Part shown: one piece after another, positions 1-13,400 of the stretch
How positions within the stretch are numbered: the stretch's first letter is position 1
Layout: every line of letters begins with the position of its first letter
Origin: Onchidella celtica
Lineage: Eukaryota > Mollusca > Gastropoda > Systellommatophora > Onchidiidae
Length of the DNA stretch: 64,000 nucleotides
Reading direction: 5' to 3'
Assembly (NCBI GenBank): GCA_963931925.1
Contig: OZ007579.1
Coordinates: 40,126,033-40,190,032, forward strand
Notes under the pieces: generated by a model
What the model was told of the DNA's origin: nothing
What the model saw: the letters and a program-made list of their open reading frames with translations, nothing else
Databases searched by the model: none
Program-made: the position numbers and the translations under genes

Positions 1-162
1 AAGTTCTCGATCAATAATTTGGGATTTCCTGATGGAGTCAATATTAGTGAGATCTTGCTGTTGCAAGCCTGGGCGCATTGTTCTGACGTTCCAGGTACCA
101 AGTTTTAGTATTTTTCTGTTTTTGCCAGGTGCACACTTTACGTCAGCTTTTTGACTTTTGGT
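1..162 (-). mobile_element. Non-LTR retrotransposon, start of endonuclease ORF (partial)
   Basis: Read on the minus strand from about 162 to 1, an open frame runs off the left edge and contains K-L-G-T-W-N-V-R-T-M-R-P-G followed by a Gln-rich stretch and IDSIRKSQIIDREL. The GTWNVRT block is the usual first strand of the AP-endonuclease-like domain at the N terminus of non-LTR retrotransposon ORF2 proteins. The frame is preceded by an in-frame stop at about 163. Only about 50 codons are inside the window, so reverse transcriptase cannot be checked and the clade is unknown. The copy lies outside, and upstream of, the recognised ARM-repeat exons on the other strand. Confidence 0.7.
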
Positions 163-900
163 CTAGCTCCAACCACCTTATGAAGCAGGCTGACGTGGCG
201 GAACAACACCCAACTGCCTGGGGGCTGCCCAGGTTACGGCGGGCGGTAGTTGATCAATGCAGCTGAAAAGCCGCTCCCACCGACAGAGGGGACCCCTGGC
301 GCTCATCCGTACGCCAAATGGATTGAGCTTATCACCGGTAACTGCCACCTCCCGTGTTGTGCCCATCCGTAACGGATGGCTGGAGTGTCCTCTCCAAATC
401 GGAAATGGGTGGGCTTATAGAGGAGAGACAGACGCTTGCCAAGCCCGAGCAAACGCCTCCTCGTTTTGCTGCCTTGCCTGGGCTATTTTTAAGAGATGGT
501 GCTTTGCCCAGAGGCACCACCCCTCTCTCTGCCATTCTAGTTAAACCCAAGGGAGAGACCAGGTCAATACATTTGGAACTAGTCCGGCTGCAGGAGATGC
601 TGGAAGCCAGTTTGATGCAGTTCTCCCTGACAACCACCTTCGGGTCTCCACTCCTGATTTTCTGTCTGGGTTTACTCCCATAGCCTTTGCTATCATAGCA
701 ACACACAAGGCAGTGTGGTATTTGTATTCAGGGTTACCTTCCCCTAGTCTTCCTCTCTCCCGAGATGACCCACAAGACAGTGGGGGTGACAGTAGCAGGC
801 TGTATTGTGTACTGTCATACAATAGCAGAAAACTCTGGCCTGACATTAACCCAAGGCTTATTAGTATTATTATCAGCGTGAAGCACAATGAAGGGATTGA
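163..900 (-). mobile_element. Probable 5' region of the same retrotransposon
   Basis: This GC-rich stretch lies upstream (minus orientation) of the endonuclease start and has no convincing protein. Short open frames occur in several registers, but none resembles a known ORF1. It is read as 5' UTR or degraded ORF1 because of its position. The outer limit of the element is not defined, and base composition falls to the local AT-rich level at roughly 850-950. Confidence 0.35.
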
Positions 901-1354
901 AGTTTTCAGAAAGATACTTTTCGCTCAATATCTGTGAAGCTCAAAGCGCACTAATTCAAGCCGATTTTGCCTCGGTTTTGTGAACAGTGAGGCTAAATGT
1001 GTCATCGCCCACTGAAATATTCCAGTCTTCTCAGGTATTCAAAGGAAGGTCATGTCTCATTTACTACAGATGCAAATCAGACTTGACACATACTAGTGCG
1101 TTACAAGCCTCAGGTTTACCTTTTTGTGGCTTGAGGTACGATTTACAAAGAGACTCCAGTGTACAGGGTTGTTGGCATTTTTTGTTCTTTTGTGTTATGG
1201 AAGCTATGATGGATTTACACTACAGTGGAGGGCAGGAAAATGACTGGTTTGTACCGTGAAGTGTAAGAAATCAGTGTTGTAATGTGACCAGTTTCCGGTG
1301 TAAAAGAATGTAGGAAGTGAGTGTTGTGTTACCTCCGTTGTCTTCCACCCACAG
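901..1354. other. Non-coding DNA upstream of the first recognised ARM exon
   Basis: No gene, RNA or clear repeat is visible. It is most likely intron of the plus-strand ARM-repeat gene, because the exon at 1355 begins in phase 1 behind a CCACCCACAG acceptor and therefore needs upstream exons. Confidence 0.5.
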
Positions 1355-1486
1355 AGGAAGTTTGCCACCTCCTGCTGGACGAGAGCGGTCTGGGTATCAT
1401 CGTCAGCCTGGGGGACACGCACGAAAATCATCCAGAGATTCTGGTCTTCATTGCTCTAGTCTTGTGTGGGATCACGGAACTGCCGG
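1355..1486 (+). CDS. ARM gene exon a (repeat unit)
   Basis: The acceptor is CCACCCACAG and the donor is G|GTAAGA. The exon encodes a 44-codon unit with an LLLDESGLGIIVSLG helix, then a HPEILVFIALVLCGI helix, as expected for an armadillo-type hairpin. The intron starts with a very G-rich stretch. Confidence 0.75.
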
Positions 1487-4400
1487 GTAAGACCCGACGG
1501 GGGGAGGGGGGATGGGGAGGGTGGGATTTCTGTTTATTTGGGGGGGGGGGCGCTGGGTAAGTACATGAATCTATCATCTGTGCCCACCAATGCCTTTCAT
1601 CATTAACCCTTGGAGGGGGCAGGGGCAGTGGGAAGTAGCGATGTCTAAATAAATGATTGAATGAGAATAAAGAGGAGCTGGGTGAAAGAAACTAACATGT
1701 GCTTAAAAAATCAGTTACTCCAAAATAATGTAGGAATGAACGGTTATATTTACTCAAAATAATCTCTTAGCTAATTGTTTCTGGTAACACATTTATTGCT
1801 ACATTCGCCAAAATGGCGAAACTTCCGTAGCATCTCGCCTAATGAGATATTCGCTAAAGGTGAAGAGTCAATCCCAACCAGTACCGATACCTTCATTCTA
1901 CTACGTTTAGTATTTCAGGAATTATTTCCCTTGCACCGTTCACGTTTACACCAGCCTGCAGTGCACACGTACTGATTTGTTGTATAGACAGTCAAGGGGA
2001 GTCCTTTAGCACACAATATTAACATCGTAAAGGAAGATTCGTAAAAAAATTGAAACGAAAATACTGAATGAGCAGTTTTAAATTTGGGCTGATAATTATT
2101 CCCGAACCGATCTGGGCCTATTACCTGTTTCACATAGGTCTGTACACTGAGGAAAATGAAAATATCCATGGTTATGTTGCTCATATCATCAATGTTGGCG
2201 GCTTTGCTGGTTCCGTTAGAAGATGATTTCTCCACTAATGATTGTATTATTGTAAAAATATTGACATACTGACATTCTGACGTCTCTTCTTCAAATTTCA
2301 GATCTGAAAGAAGAAGAAGCCACGCTAATTGATAAGACATTGATGGGAATTTTGTCTTCCATACAAAATAACCCGGACGTGACGTTGTATGTCTGTCAAG
2401 CAATAGAAAATCTGGTCAGAACAGGTATGGCTTACCATCGTATCAATTATGGTGTCGACATTTTTTTTAGTTGTCATAAAAATTACTATATAAAATTTAG
2501 ATTAAGGCACAATATTTTGAGATGGGATTATAAATAACATAGCAAAACAAAATTATTAATCAATATTCAAAGTGTAAAAAGATTACTTTTCGGCAAACCT
2601 TGCCCTAACAATGACAAGGTAACTCCCTCCCATCAACATTGGAGGAACTAACAATCGAGGTTTCATGTGCTCATAGCTTTTACGGATACTTTTTTTTTCT
2701 CGTTTTCTTGGTAATATTGCAAATTACACATTGAATCGGCCTCATACTTTGACACACAATCAAGAAGGCCTGTGGAAGTAGTCTATGGTGTGTGTAATTT
2801 AGTTTAGCCGAAAAGTGGAGAGAGAACCTTGTCATTCTATGGAGACGAAATGTTTAATACCCATGAAGTTTTCAATTCCTCGCAAAGGCAGAGGCGGAGA
2901 GTTCCACAAACCTGTGGCTCTTGACACCAAAACGATGTTTCCCAGAGTACTTCATTTAAGAAGGAGTTGTCATGGGCAACTGAACAAACCAGTTGGTTTG
3001 TTGACTCAGAGAATACAATGTGATATTTTAAAGTTGCTTTTGGGGCCAGCAATGTGTAAAGAGAGGCGATGAATAAAGGGCTGAATCACGAAATGTCCGA
3101 TCATACAGTTTGATTCCACTTCATAAAAATGCGGGTTTTTTGTTGTTGTTGTTATTTTTTTTGCGACTCAAAAACATGGTAAATTTATAATATTAAAGAC
3201 CACAATTTGTCCAAAATGGGTGCGTCCATGTAATGCGTAGTCAAAAATTGAGTCATTACATAAAGTTTCATGATTCCTATAGGAATTTCCCGAGTTTTAG
3301 GTTTTCACGGGCTTGTTCCATGGTCAAGTCTGCGATATTACCTATTCAAATGAAATGTCTAAATGATTGATCTTTCCATATCTCTCTCTCCAGATGTTGG
3401 GCGTGGCACGTTCATGAAGGAGAACAGATTGGGCGTGATCTTGTCGGCCATGAATTCATTCACAGATAACTCTCACATACATCGTTGTTGCTGTAAAGTT
3501 ATTGCAGTTGTGGCCCTTTGTAAGTCTTCTACTCAAATTGAGATTGGAAATTAGAAGGGATCTAAGAGCCATTAGCAGGTAGAGGTCTTCTAATTCCAAC
3601 CCCCTCAGCCCCTCAGTTGAGACAGTAATTGGGGGAGGGGGGTAAAATTAGAATGCCATTGCACTTAGACCTCTTTGGTTCTAACCCCGCGAAGTTTATA
3701 TTCCTTCTTGGTCTGCACTAAGCGTTTCTAATTCTAACCCACTCAGTTGAGACAGTAATTGGGGGGGGGGGGGGGTGGGGTAGAATTAGAATGCCATTGC
3801 ACTTAGACCTCTTTGGTTCTAACCCCGCGAAGTTTATATTCCTTCTTGGTCTGCACTAAGCGTTTTGCTTTCCATGTGTTTAATGTATCAGGTAGATTTA
3901 TGCACGGGGCTTCTCAGAAAACTTACAAATGAACAGCTCAATATTGTTTGCAACTCTGTTGAACTGCGTTGTCATCAATGTCTGGCCCCCAAAATGTCCA
4001 GTCTCTAGATAAAGTAAGTTTTATTTTTATCTTATCTTATCAGAACGGCCATCAATTTGAACACAATCTTTATTTAGAATTATCAAGCTTAGATGTAGCT
4101 TCTTTTGCAGGGGGGAAAGGGGGGGGGGGGGGGGGGAGTTGCTCAGATTGAAATGTAAAAACGGAGTGTATTCATTCTGTGTAGGACTCATTGATCTGAC
4201 ATTACTAAATAGACAAATCAATACGTGTATAACTAAACGAACAGATAGAAACAAAATCAATAACTAAATAGACCACTATATAGGTATTTGTATGTAGATA
4301 AGTAAAGGAATTCAAAGTGAATCAATGGATATTGAAAATAGATAAGTACGAAAGTACGTCGATAAACAGGTTGATGGATACATAGCGGTCTGTAAGGACT

Positions 4401-7400
4401 ATCCTGATGATCGGAGCTTAGACGCAGCTTGGCTGACATAGTATTAACTACTGTATTCAAAGTCTGTAAGTATTTTTAGACACCCCTTTATGTGGATCTA
4501 CTGAAACTTTCACGAAACAAAGATCTACACTGCACGGAGTATAAAACCATTGGGACAAGGTGGTCTAGAGGCAAGGTGCTCACCTCTCAGGCCAAGGGTC
4601 CCGGGTTCAAAACCCGGCCCGTGCAGGCATGTTGGAAGTTTGGGATTTTTCTCATATTTTCGTGTCCCTGATCCTATTGGGGGATAGGATCGAGTACCTA
4701 GTCTTCTCGGATAAGGACGAACAAATTCGGAGGGCCCATGTGCACGTTGCGCACGTTAAAGATACCTTGGCAGTTGGAAATCGAAAAGAGCAGGCCGAAC
4801 AGGCCGCTGCCCGGGCAAAATCAAATAAAATTCATCTCTACCATTCCCTTCCCTCCTCCCTCACCCCCCTCCCTCATCCCCCCCCCCCCAAAAAAAAACC
4901 CGCCGACCGGCGCTGCACTGTGACGACGACGTGCCTGCTCCAGTTATAACTGGGCTGCAATGGCACAAAGGCAAATTTCCCAAATGGGATTAAAGAGTCA
5001 TACAATTACAAAATACAAATACAAAAATTGTCTTGTCTGTCAAATTCTCGGACCTTGTTGACATGCCATTACTTGGAGGTTTCTTTTTTTATGTCACCGC
5101 TCAAATCTCTACATGTGTCACGAAAAAGAAAGCAAAAGTACTCTCAGCACGACATTGAGGCCATAGAAAGTACAAGTGATTTGTTAACAACATAAAAATA
5201 GCAAGGACAAAAACTTCAAAAACATTTTGAAAAAGCAATTTCATTCTAAATCGGGATTGAAAAACCAATATATATTTTTTTTAATTCTTTTTTTTTTTTG
5301 TTTCTTTTATCACATGACTATTCGAATGTTCTAAATTATTTTTTAACTGTCCAAAAGTTTACCTTTTTTGTCTCGGATTTTCTATTTTCTCGCCTGTTAA
5401 CTGTGGAGTGGTAACACTTTTTACGATGAAGGAGTTCGTGCTGAGTGTCACTGCGATGACAGCAGCTGCTATGCCACCTTTGAAGCTGTTCACAACACAA
5501 AAGACGGTCGATTTTGGCATTTTGATTTTTTTTTACCCATTCTCATCTCATGCACGTTTTTCATACGCCAGGCTTCAATCCCCTGTACCCCTTCTCTTAG
5601 GGTTTCGTTCTGTCATAGCCTTCTGTTATGTTCTGTCTATGGCCTTGCTTTTGTCCAGCACAGTGCGGATGCACCTGTGTCTACGTGCAGGGTTGCCAAC
5701 CCAGATTTTTAAATGTCGCCAGGCTCATCCCTAAAAGTAGCTAAAATGTCGCTAAAACTGCCATGGAAAGTCGCTAGTTATTGCTAGGCGCTTGTATATC
5801 CCCCCACAGTAGTAATTTGATGCAAATACATAATTTCCATGAACACGCCGACTGATGACCAATTAAAATGCATTATACAAAATATACTAAACAATTTCAT
5901 GTAACTTTAACATACTGGTCACAACCAACTTTGTGAAGCCAGGTTTTAAAGCCTGACCCGTTTCGTATAAATAAATAAATGAAATTTTATTAATTAATCC
6001 TTGTTGCTATTTACAATTTCTGTGACCTTGTTGTCATGATTACACCGGTCAACAAATTCATTTCAGAAGCAGACAAATTTTCAAAATTGGTTGACCAGTC
6101 TTATATATTATTATTAAGGCTCGACATGAAAAAAGTCCAAAAGTATCCATATTTGGCACTTGATTTCAAAATGCCGCTAGAAATTTTCAAAAAGATCCAG
6201 ATCTAGCTGCAAAGTCGCAAAGTTGGCAACCCTGTCTACGTGCTGTCTCCAAACTCAAACTCCCCTTGTAAATGCATAGGACCGTTAGAATGATGGACGT
6301 CCTTCACCTTCTTTAAACCTAACGTGACATTTTGCATGAGCTATTTGACATTTGACCGTTTGACTCTCATAGTTGTTTTGGGGGGGGGGGGGGGGGGAGT
6401 TTACAGAACTTCTGTAACTTCCACTGTAAAACAATAGTTTATAGCCACGCTATTATAAGAAAGAGGCTGTGGAGACCCAGATCGGGTTATCCGTGGCAAT
6501 GGTCCAGGGAGACACAAGACCATCGAAACTATAAAACATATTATAAAACACTAGCTGGGTTGCTCGGCCCTGCTCGGGATAAATCGATTTATTAGTTTCA
6601 GTTCTGGGTGATTATTATGGACCTGCTTCATTTTGCCTGTTCCTTTAGCTTTATTTTATTTTTGTTTGTTTGTTTGTTTTTAGGTACGTTTTACTGCTCT
6701 CCCTTTGCGCGTTGACATCTTGCGCATCCCGCCATCATCCGTCAAATGGCAATGATTTGCGCACGTGTTAGTTTGTTTGTTAGTGAACACATCGCAGGAA
6801 GTGATAACACCATGTGTGGGCGGAAGTGGGCTATTATTAGAAACATACATCAATATCTTATTGATCGTAAATTTCGGATAAAACGCTCTAGTGAATTTGG
6901 TCTTTAATTATAAACGCATTTACCGATTAACTCAGAAATAACAAACGGTTTTGTTTTGTGTATAGCGATAGGAACAATGTTCGCTATCCCATAATTCTTT
7001 GTGCCAAATTTCAGGTCGGTGCACAGACTAATAAAATACCCAGACTGGGTGATCCCATTGTGTGACGTCACAAAACAGAGAAAAGTCATGAACCATCCGC
7101 CACATTAGGTTTACGGTAACGTCCGACGCTTCAGCATAGCTACAATGTTGAATGACACCATTTTGACGCGCCTACTGAACGCGGAAGTTTGGTTCCGCAC
7201 CAAGAAATTAATACATGTATAACCAATCTTGACAAATAAAAAGAAATTTCTACTGCAGATAGAACTAGAATCGGAATTTCCCGAGCTGCGGCCATGTTGA
7301 TTATACGGCCGCCGCTCGGGAAATTCCGTAAAAAACGACACAGCCCGAAGCTCGTGTTTCCAGTCTGGTTAATCTATTAGTCTGTGGGTCGGTGCGTTGT

Positions 7401-10400
7401 GTAGTTTCCGAGTCCATAGGATTATTAGGGGTTTTGTTGTAGCTTTATTATATAGATCCGTCTTGAGGACAGACTCGCCATGGGAGTTCTGTCTCCCTTG
7501 GACCCCCTCTGGCCTGGGTTTAAATCTTTGTTTTAGGAGGTTCCGCTGCCATTGGCATTTACACCTCACTTTTCTTCTTTTTATTTTTCTTGTTGTGATC
7601 GGGGATTCGTTTTTTAGAATTTTGCCCGGGCAGCGGCCTGTTTGGCCTGCTCTTTTCGATTTCCAATTGCCAAGGTATCTTTACCGTGCGCAACGTACAC
7701 ACGGGCCCTCCGAATTTTTCCGTCCTTATCCGAGAAGACTAGTTGCTCGATCCTACCTACCACAGGATCAGGGACAGGAAAATATGAGAAAAATCCCGAA
7801 ATTCCAACATGCCTGCACCGACCGGAATTCGAACCCGGTCCCTTCGGCATGAGAGGCGAGCACCTTGCCTCTAGGCCACCTCGCCTAGCTTTTTCTGTCC
7901 TGTCGTTCTATTATAGTCAGTCTGTCGTCTTCCTTTTTCCTAGCTCAATGTAACCGTCGTTGGGTCGACGTGGTTTCTTCAAACTCAAATTTTTTCGAAA
8001 AAAAAGCACAAAAACTACCCAAAAAACATGCCTAGAAAAAAATAAAAACAGGCGTCATGGGAACAGACATCTGCACTGTCAAAAACCAAATAGCTTGCTA
8101 TTGTGTAGCAATGTCATTTTATCACTGAAACACTTTACCTCTCGGCATTATCGTTCCTAGGGATAGCCTTTGAATAAAACTAAACACAACCTTGAATCAA
8201 CGCACAGCTTTGCAAACTAAACAAAACTTTGAATGAACTCAGGGTTTTGCAAACTAAACGAAACTTTGAATGAACTCAGGGTTTTGCAAACTAAACGAAA
8301 CTTTGAATCAAACTCAGGGTTTTACAAACTAAACAAAACTTTGAATTAACTCGGGATTTTACAAACTAAACAAAACTTTGAATCAAACTCAGGGTTTTAC
8401 AAACTAAACAAAACTTTGAATCAACTCGGGGTTTTACAAACTAAACAAAACTTTGAATGAACTCAGGGTTTTACAAACTAAACGAACCTTTGAATCCACT
8501 CGGGGTTTTACAAACTAAACAAAACTTTGAATCAAACTCAGGGTTTTACAAACTAAACAAAACTTTGAATGAACTCAGGGTTTTGCAAACTAAACGAAAC
8601 TTTGAATCAACGCCATGTTTTGCAAACTAAACAACGGTTACAACTCATTATATATTTGATAATTATAAATTTTCGCCATGAAATTGAAAGGTCACAAAAC
8701 CACTAGACTAGAGTCACTGTGACCCAGGACAGACACGGGTTCGATACCTCAAGGAGCCAATTAAACAGTCGATAAACACACGGGGTGTCATTTTCCTGCC
8801 GCAATTTTCAATATCTTGGAACAGAAATAGGTATAATTGTCATGATCCGGCAGTCAACGATTGTCTTGTGCAGACAAATCGCTGGAGTCGCCCGATAAGT
8901 GAGGGGTTGAAAATGCGGTCTTGTCTTCGATCTGGCTATTCATTCCTGGCCGGGGGGGGGGGGGGGGTGCAAGAAGAAAAAAAAGGGGGCGGGCAAGAAA
9001 AAATAAAGGGGGCGGGGGGGGGGGGCAGAAGAATTCAAGGAATTAGTGCCTTGTTGGAAATTCCCGGACTCTTGGTTGTTGGCCTGGAGGGTTTGTAAGG
9101 GTTATTTTGCACACAGGAATTAGCACATTGTTTTAAATATTCCATGCTGCAAGAGTCAATCTTAATCTTTGCCTTAGAGGGCCTTGTACATAGAACTTTG
9201 CACGACTTTCAAAGTGTCCAGGTTTGCAAGACTTTCAAAGTGTCCAGGTTTGCAAGACTTTGAAAGTGTCCAGGTTTGCAAGACTTTCAAAGTGTCCAGG
9301 TTTGCAAGACTTTCAAAGTGTCCAGGTTTGCAAGATCCATCTAAGTGTCTGGCTCAGGGCGCTGTCCTCTTGATGGCCGAGGTAGTTGGTAGGGGACGAG
9401 GGGATCTACTCAAAGTATGCAATAGTTGGTGGTTAATCCTCCCCCATCTAGGTATCTGTACTAACCTAACACCTCTGTGCAGATTCCCTCACGGCCTGAA
9501 GTGGTGCATTTTGTCTTTTACCGTTTGTAGCTAGAACGGGACAGTTACCAGTATTTTTTTTTCTTTTTTTTTTTAGATTGGCAGATTTAAGTAAGTCGAT
9601 CATCGGAAGTCCAATAATTTGTTTACATGAGAGTTCACCCTCACAATGTGGCTGATATTGAATTCATCAATCAATGTTTGGGTCTTTCTATCCTACCAAT
9701 ATACAGCTTATATTTAACATGTTTTGAACTGTCCCCCCCCCCCCCCCAAACAAAATTCTAAAAGAAAGAAATCCACACATTTCATAGTTAAGTCAACAAG
9801 TAAATGGCAAAAAGAAAAAGAAAAAACGTGAATGTAGCAGAGCGTCGCGTAAGAAAATTAATAATGGAGTCGATACAATAGAACGTTTTATTGTGTCTAT
9901 TTTAGCATATTATTTCTTACTTGAGGCTTTGCTAAAAACAACTTTTACTTGTTCCTTTTGCCTTAGTTTGACTTTTCTTCAAGCCTTGCTGCGACCCCAC
10001 AAATTTTCTGGTTTGTTTGTTTGTTTTTATATATCATTTTGTCAATTTCAGAATTAAGCCTGTTGCATGTAAAAATGTAGGTGTCATTTTCGATTCAAAT
10101 GCCGTCAAGGAAGGTGTAATATACACGGTGAACTAAAATCCTTTAAAAATTTCTACCAAATTTAATGCGTTTATATCTCGTCCAGTGCTGAACTATCCAA
10201 ACAAAATATTACTTACTTGTTGGTTTTTCTCCTTTTTCACCACGACCTACTTTCAGATGTGGACTCCAAGAAAAGGTTGATCACAGAGACAACTCTCAAA
10301 AGTGTTCTCAAGTCAATGGAGTTGTTCCCCATGGATGTGGAGCTACAGATCATTTGTTGCGGAACCATCTCGTGTATTGTGGAGAAAATAAGTGAGTTTT

Positions 10401-13400
10401 TCCTATTGTGCTGAATTGATAACAGAGTGAGTGTTGGTGTGTTTCATCTTAAGTCACCCAAAATTGTGATGCTGACCTCACGGCGTCCCCATCCTCACGC
10501 GCACGGCAGCTAAACATGCGCACTGGCAAAATTTTGTTTTCTGGAACGACAGCTGAGCATGCGCACTCGAAAAGATAAATTGTAATCCAAAAATTAGGAG
10601 AGCGTAAAACACCGCAACATCATTTCTTGTTTGTTCCAACTCCACTTTTTGCACAACTGAGAAATGTGACGTCAAACGTTTGCGGCTTTAGTATTACGAA
10701 AAGGATTTGGAATAAATCGGTACTGTGAAACAGCTTGAGCACTGCCACAAAGCACTTTAAACGAGTGTCAAAGTGCGCATTTGTTATACCTCTTCTACAT
10801 ACTAAAAGATCTCAGATTTTTCAAAACAGTGAAGATAGAACAAAGAAGAACTAAGGTCCCGATAAGGCCTTGAAACCTCCAACGGAAGTCGAACTACAAC
10901 AAGTGTAACAAGCCAATTGGCGCTATTATTACTGCCAGGTTAGCCTGAGTCAATTGTTCTTCATCTATCTCTCACTCGGGCCGCTTTTCTGAGCACTAAC
11001 GAGGCGCACACTTCTTAACGCGTTACATTTTCTTTGACTGCAATAAAAGACAGCCTGGCGTTTGTTCAGGAGACACACATCTCGTTGTCGTTGTCCCAGA
11101 TGTTTGTCTTGTTCAGCAGCAAGCGGTGAAAAGAAAGAATGAGGAAGGCGGTGACGTGGGTGGGCTTGGTCCCAGCGGATGAATATTCAAGTTGTTAAAA
11201 GGCACCGCTTGATGGTCCGGCTGCAATCATTTTGTTGTTGTTGTTGGTGTTGTTGTTGATTTTGAGAGGCGGAGTAGTCGAACGGTTAAGCGACTTGTTT
11301 TCTATTTCCGGGCCAGGCGGTCGGTGTCGTTGCAGGGGTCGATCCTCATCTTGGTCGTGTGTTTTTCTTCTTTCTGTCACTCCCGCTTCGCTTTTCTGAG
11401 CACCAACTGGACACATAAATTCTGGTAGCCTCACCTTTTTTCTGAATTATTTTCTGGTGGTTTGTCTTTGCTGATGCTTCTGCTTGACTTTGCCCCTGCT
11501 GCATTTCCCCAGGTATATTGAAGCATGAACTGATTGGTCAGGGAGGAATTTCTCTCATCAGCAAGAGCGTCCAGGAGCACTCGACAGAGTCCAGGTTGGC
11601 GGTGGTGGCCTTGATGGCGCTAGGTCATGTCATACCTATTGGTGAGTGGGGTGTGGGGTGGGGAGGGGGGCAGATGGGGTGTGTGTGGGTGGGGGGGGGG
11701 GGAGTGAGTCCAGGTTGGCTGTGGTGGCCTTGATGGCGCTACATCATGTCATACCTATTGGTTGGTAGGGAGTTGGGGGCGGGGGGGGGGTGAATTCAGG
11801 TTGGCTGTAGATCGTCATACCTATTGGTGTGTAGGTGGCGGGGTGGGGAAGGAGAGTGAGTCCAGGTTGGATGTGGTGACGTTGATGGCACTAGGTCATG
11901 TCATACCTATTGGTTGGTAGGGGGGGGGGGCGGGGTGGGGGTGAATTCATTTTGGCTGTAGGTCATGTGGGACCTATTAGTGAGAAGCTGAGTTGAGAGG
12001 GTGGATGGATGACGGAGTTGTGGGTTTTGTGGGTGCCGAGTTAGATGGTTGAGTGGATGAGTAAAGTTGTGGATGAATTAGATGGACATAGGGTTGGATG
12101 GGTGAAAGAGTGGCTGGCCGGCTGAATGGATGAACGTGAGGAGGTATAGACGGATAAATGGTTGAATGTGCAGAGGAAAGTTATCCCTCCAATGGGCCTT
12201 TAAACCAAACTCAAACTCAAAACGTTCACAATGACATTCTGTTTCAGATGGCACCACTTACCCGAGTGAGTCCAAGATGGCGTTTGACACAATTTTACAG
12301 TGCATGGCTAACTTTCCCGAAAACAAAGAGTTACAGATCTCCGCTTGTAAGGCTTTGAGGTTGTGTGAACTGGATGGTAAGTGTTGATAATCATCATCAT
12401 CATCTTATAAAAGAAGTAAAGCCTCCAATGTTATCACCAAATCTTTTTTAACCGCTGAGCCTTAAATTCTACAAAACATCATATTGCTCACAGACAGACG
12501 TACAGGAGTACGTGGGCATATTTTAAAAGGTCTTGAAGTTCGCTTATATTTTTAACTTTATTGTTGATTCTGAGCCACAGCTGAGCTGAACAGAAGAAAG
12601 TGTTCCCACATTTGAGCTGGGGACGATTTTTTTTTCCCAGTAGAACTAAAAGGTATGACAGGATATTATGTCCACAGACTAATAAATTAACCAGACACGA
12701 GCTTCGGGGTGTGTCGTTTTTTACGGAATTTCCCGAGCGGCGACTGTATAACCAACATGGCCGCAGATGGGGAAATTCCGATTCTGGTTCTATCTGCAGT
12801 AGAAATTTCGTTTTATTTGACAGGATTGGTTGTACATGTATTAATTTCTTGGTGCGGAACCAAACTTCCGCGTTCAGGAGGCGCGTCAAATAATAAGGAT
12901 AATAATTAATTTAGCTTGTATAGCACTCAAACCCATAAAAAAAAATGATGTGCTCTGAGGCGCCGAACTAAAATAATGTAATTAGAAAAATGATTAACAT
13001 AAGATCAATTCATCATGCTCCCACCCACGTACATTAACAAAACTTAATCTACTCTTATCCTCAAACCTTTCATTTTCATAGAAAACAGTCCCAAACAATT
13101 CAGTTTTTGGGTCTATTCTTAAATGTGATGATGTTATCACTTTTCCGCAGTGTCGACGCTAATGTTGTTCTACAGTTTAGGCTCGCCAATAGAAGAAAGC
13201 TTTTTCACTTAGCGGCAATCTGACTGTGGTTGTCTCAAGACATTTAGGAATCACAGGATTTGGAAAGTGGAGTTCGGGGCTGGGGCGGGGCGGAATATAG
13301 TGAGGAGTTTGATATCGGTATCTTTCCGTCATAAGCGAACATATTCGCCCAAGAACTCAGTCACAATGTGGCTTCAGTTTCGTTTCACTTTCGGCAGTTT

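Larger units (their letters stand above)
3520..10256 (+). other. Large intron of ARM gene, colonised by repeats
   Basis: A 6.7-kb intron holding a 137-bp tandem duplication, a SINE, a hAT-type MITE, two dispersed repeats, a second SINE and two minisatellites, each listed separately. It may also contain a decayed ARM exon at 5409-5506. Stretches 5031-5400, 6870-7100, 7890-8190 and 9337-10256 show nothing further apart from homopolymer runs. Confidence 0.6.

Noticed and set aside
1915..2403. 162-codon minus-strand frame
   Set aside because: It overlaps a well-supported plus-strand ARM exon and has no recognisable domain. It is a shadow frame.
4560..4630. Possible functional tRNA gene
   Set aside because: A and B boxes are present, but the acceptor and anticodon stems do not pair well and the sequence continues into the shared SINE body.
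7397..7852. 151-codon plus-strand frame
   Set aside because: Mostly antisense SINE sequence. No domain or splice support.
8190..8634. CRISPR-like array
   Set aside because: The 37-38 bp units are contiguous with no unique spacers, and the context is animal intron.
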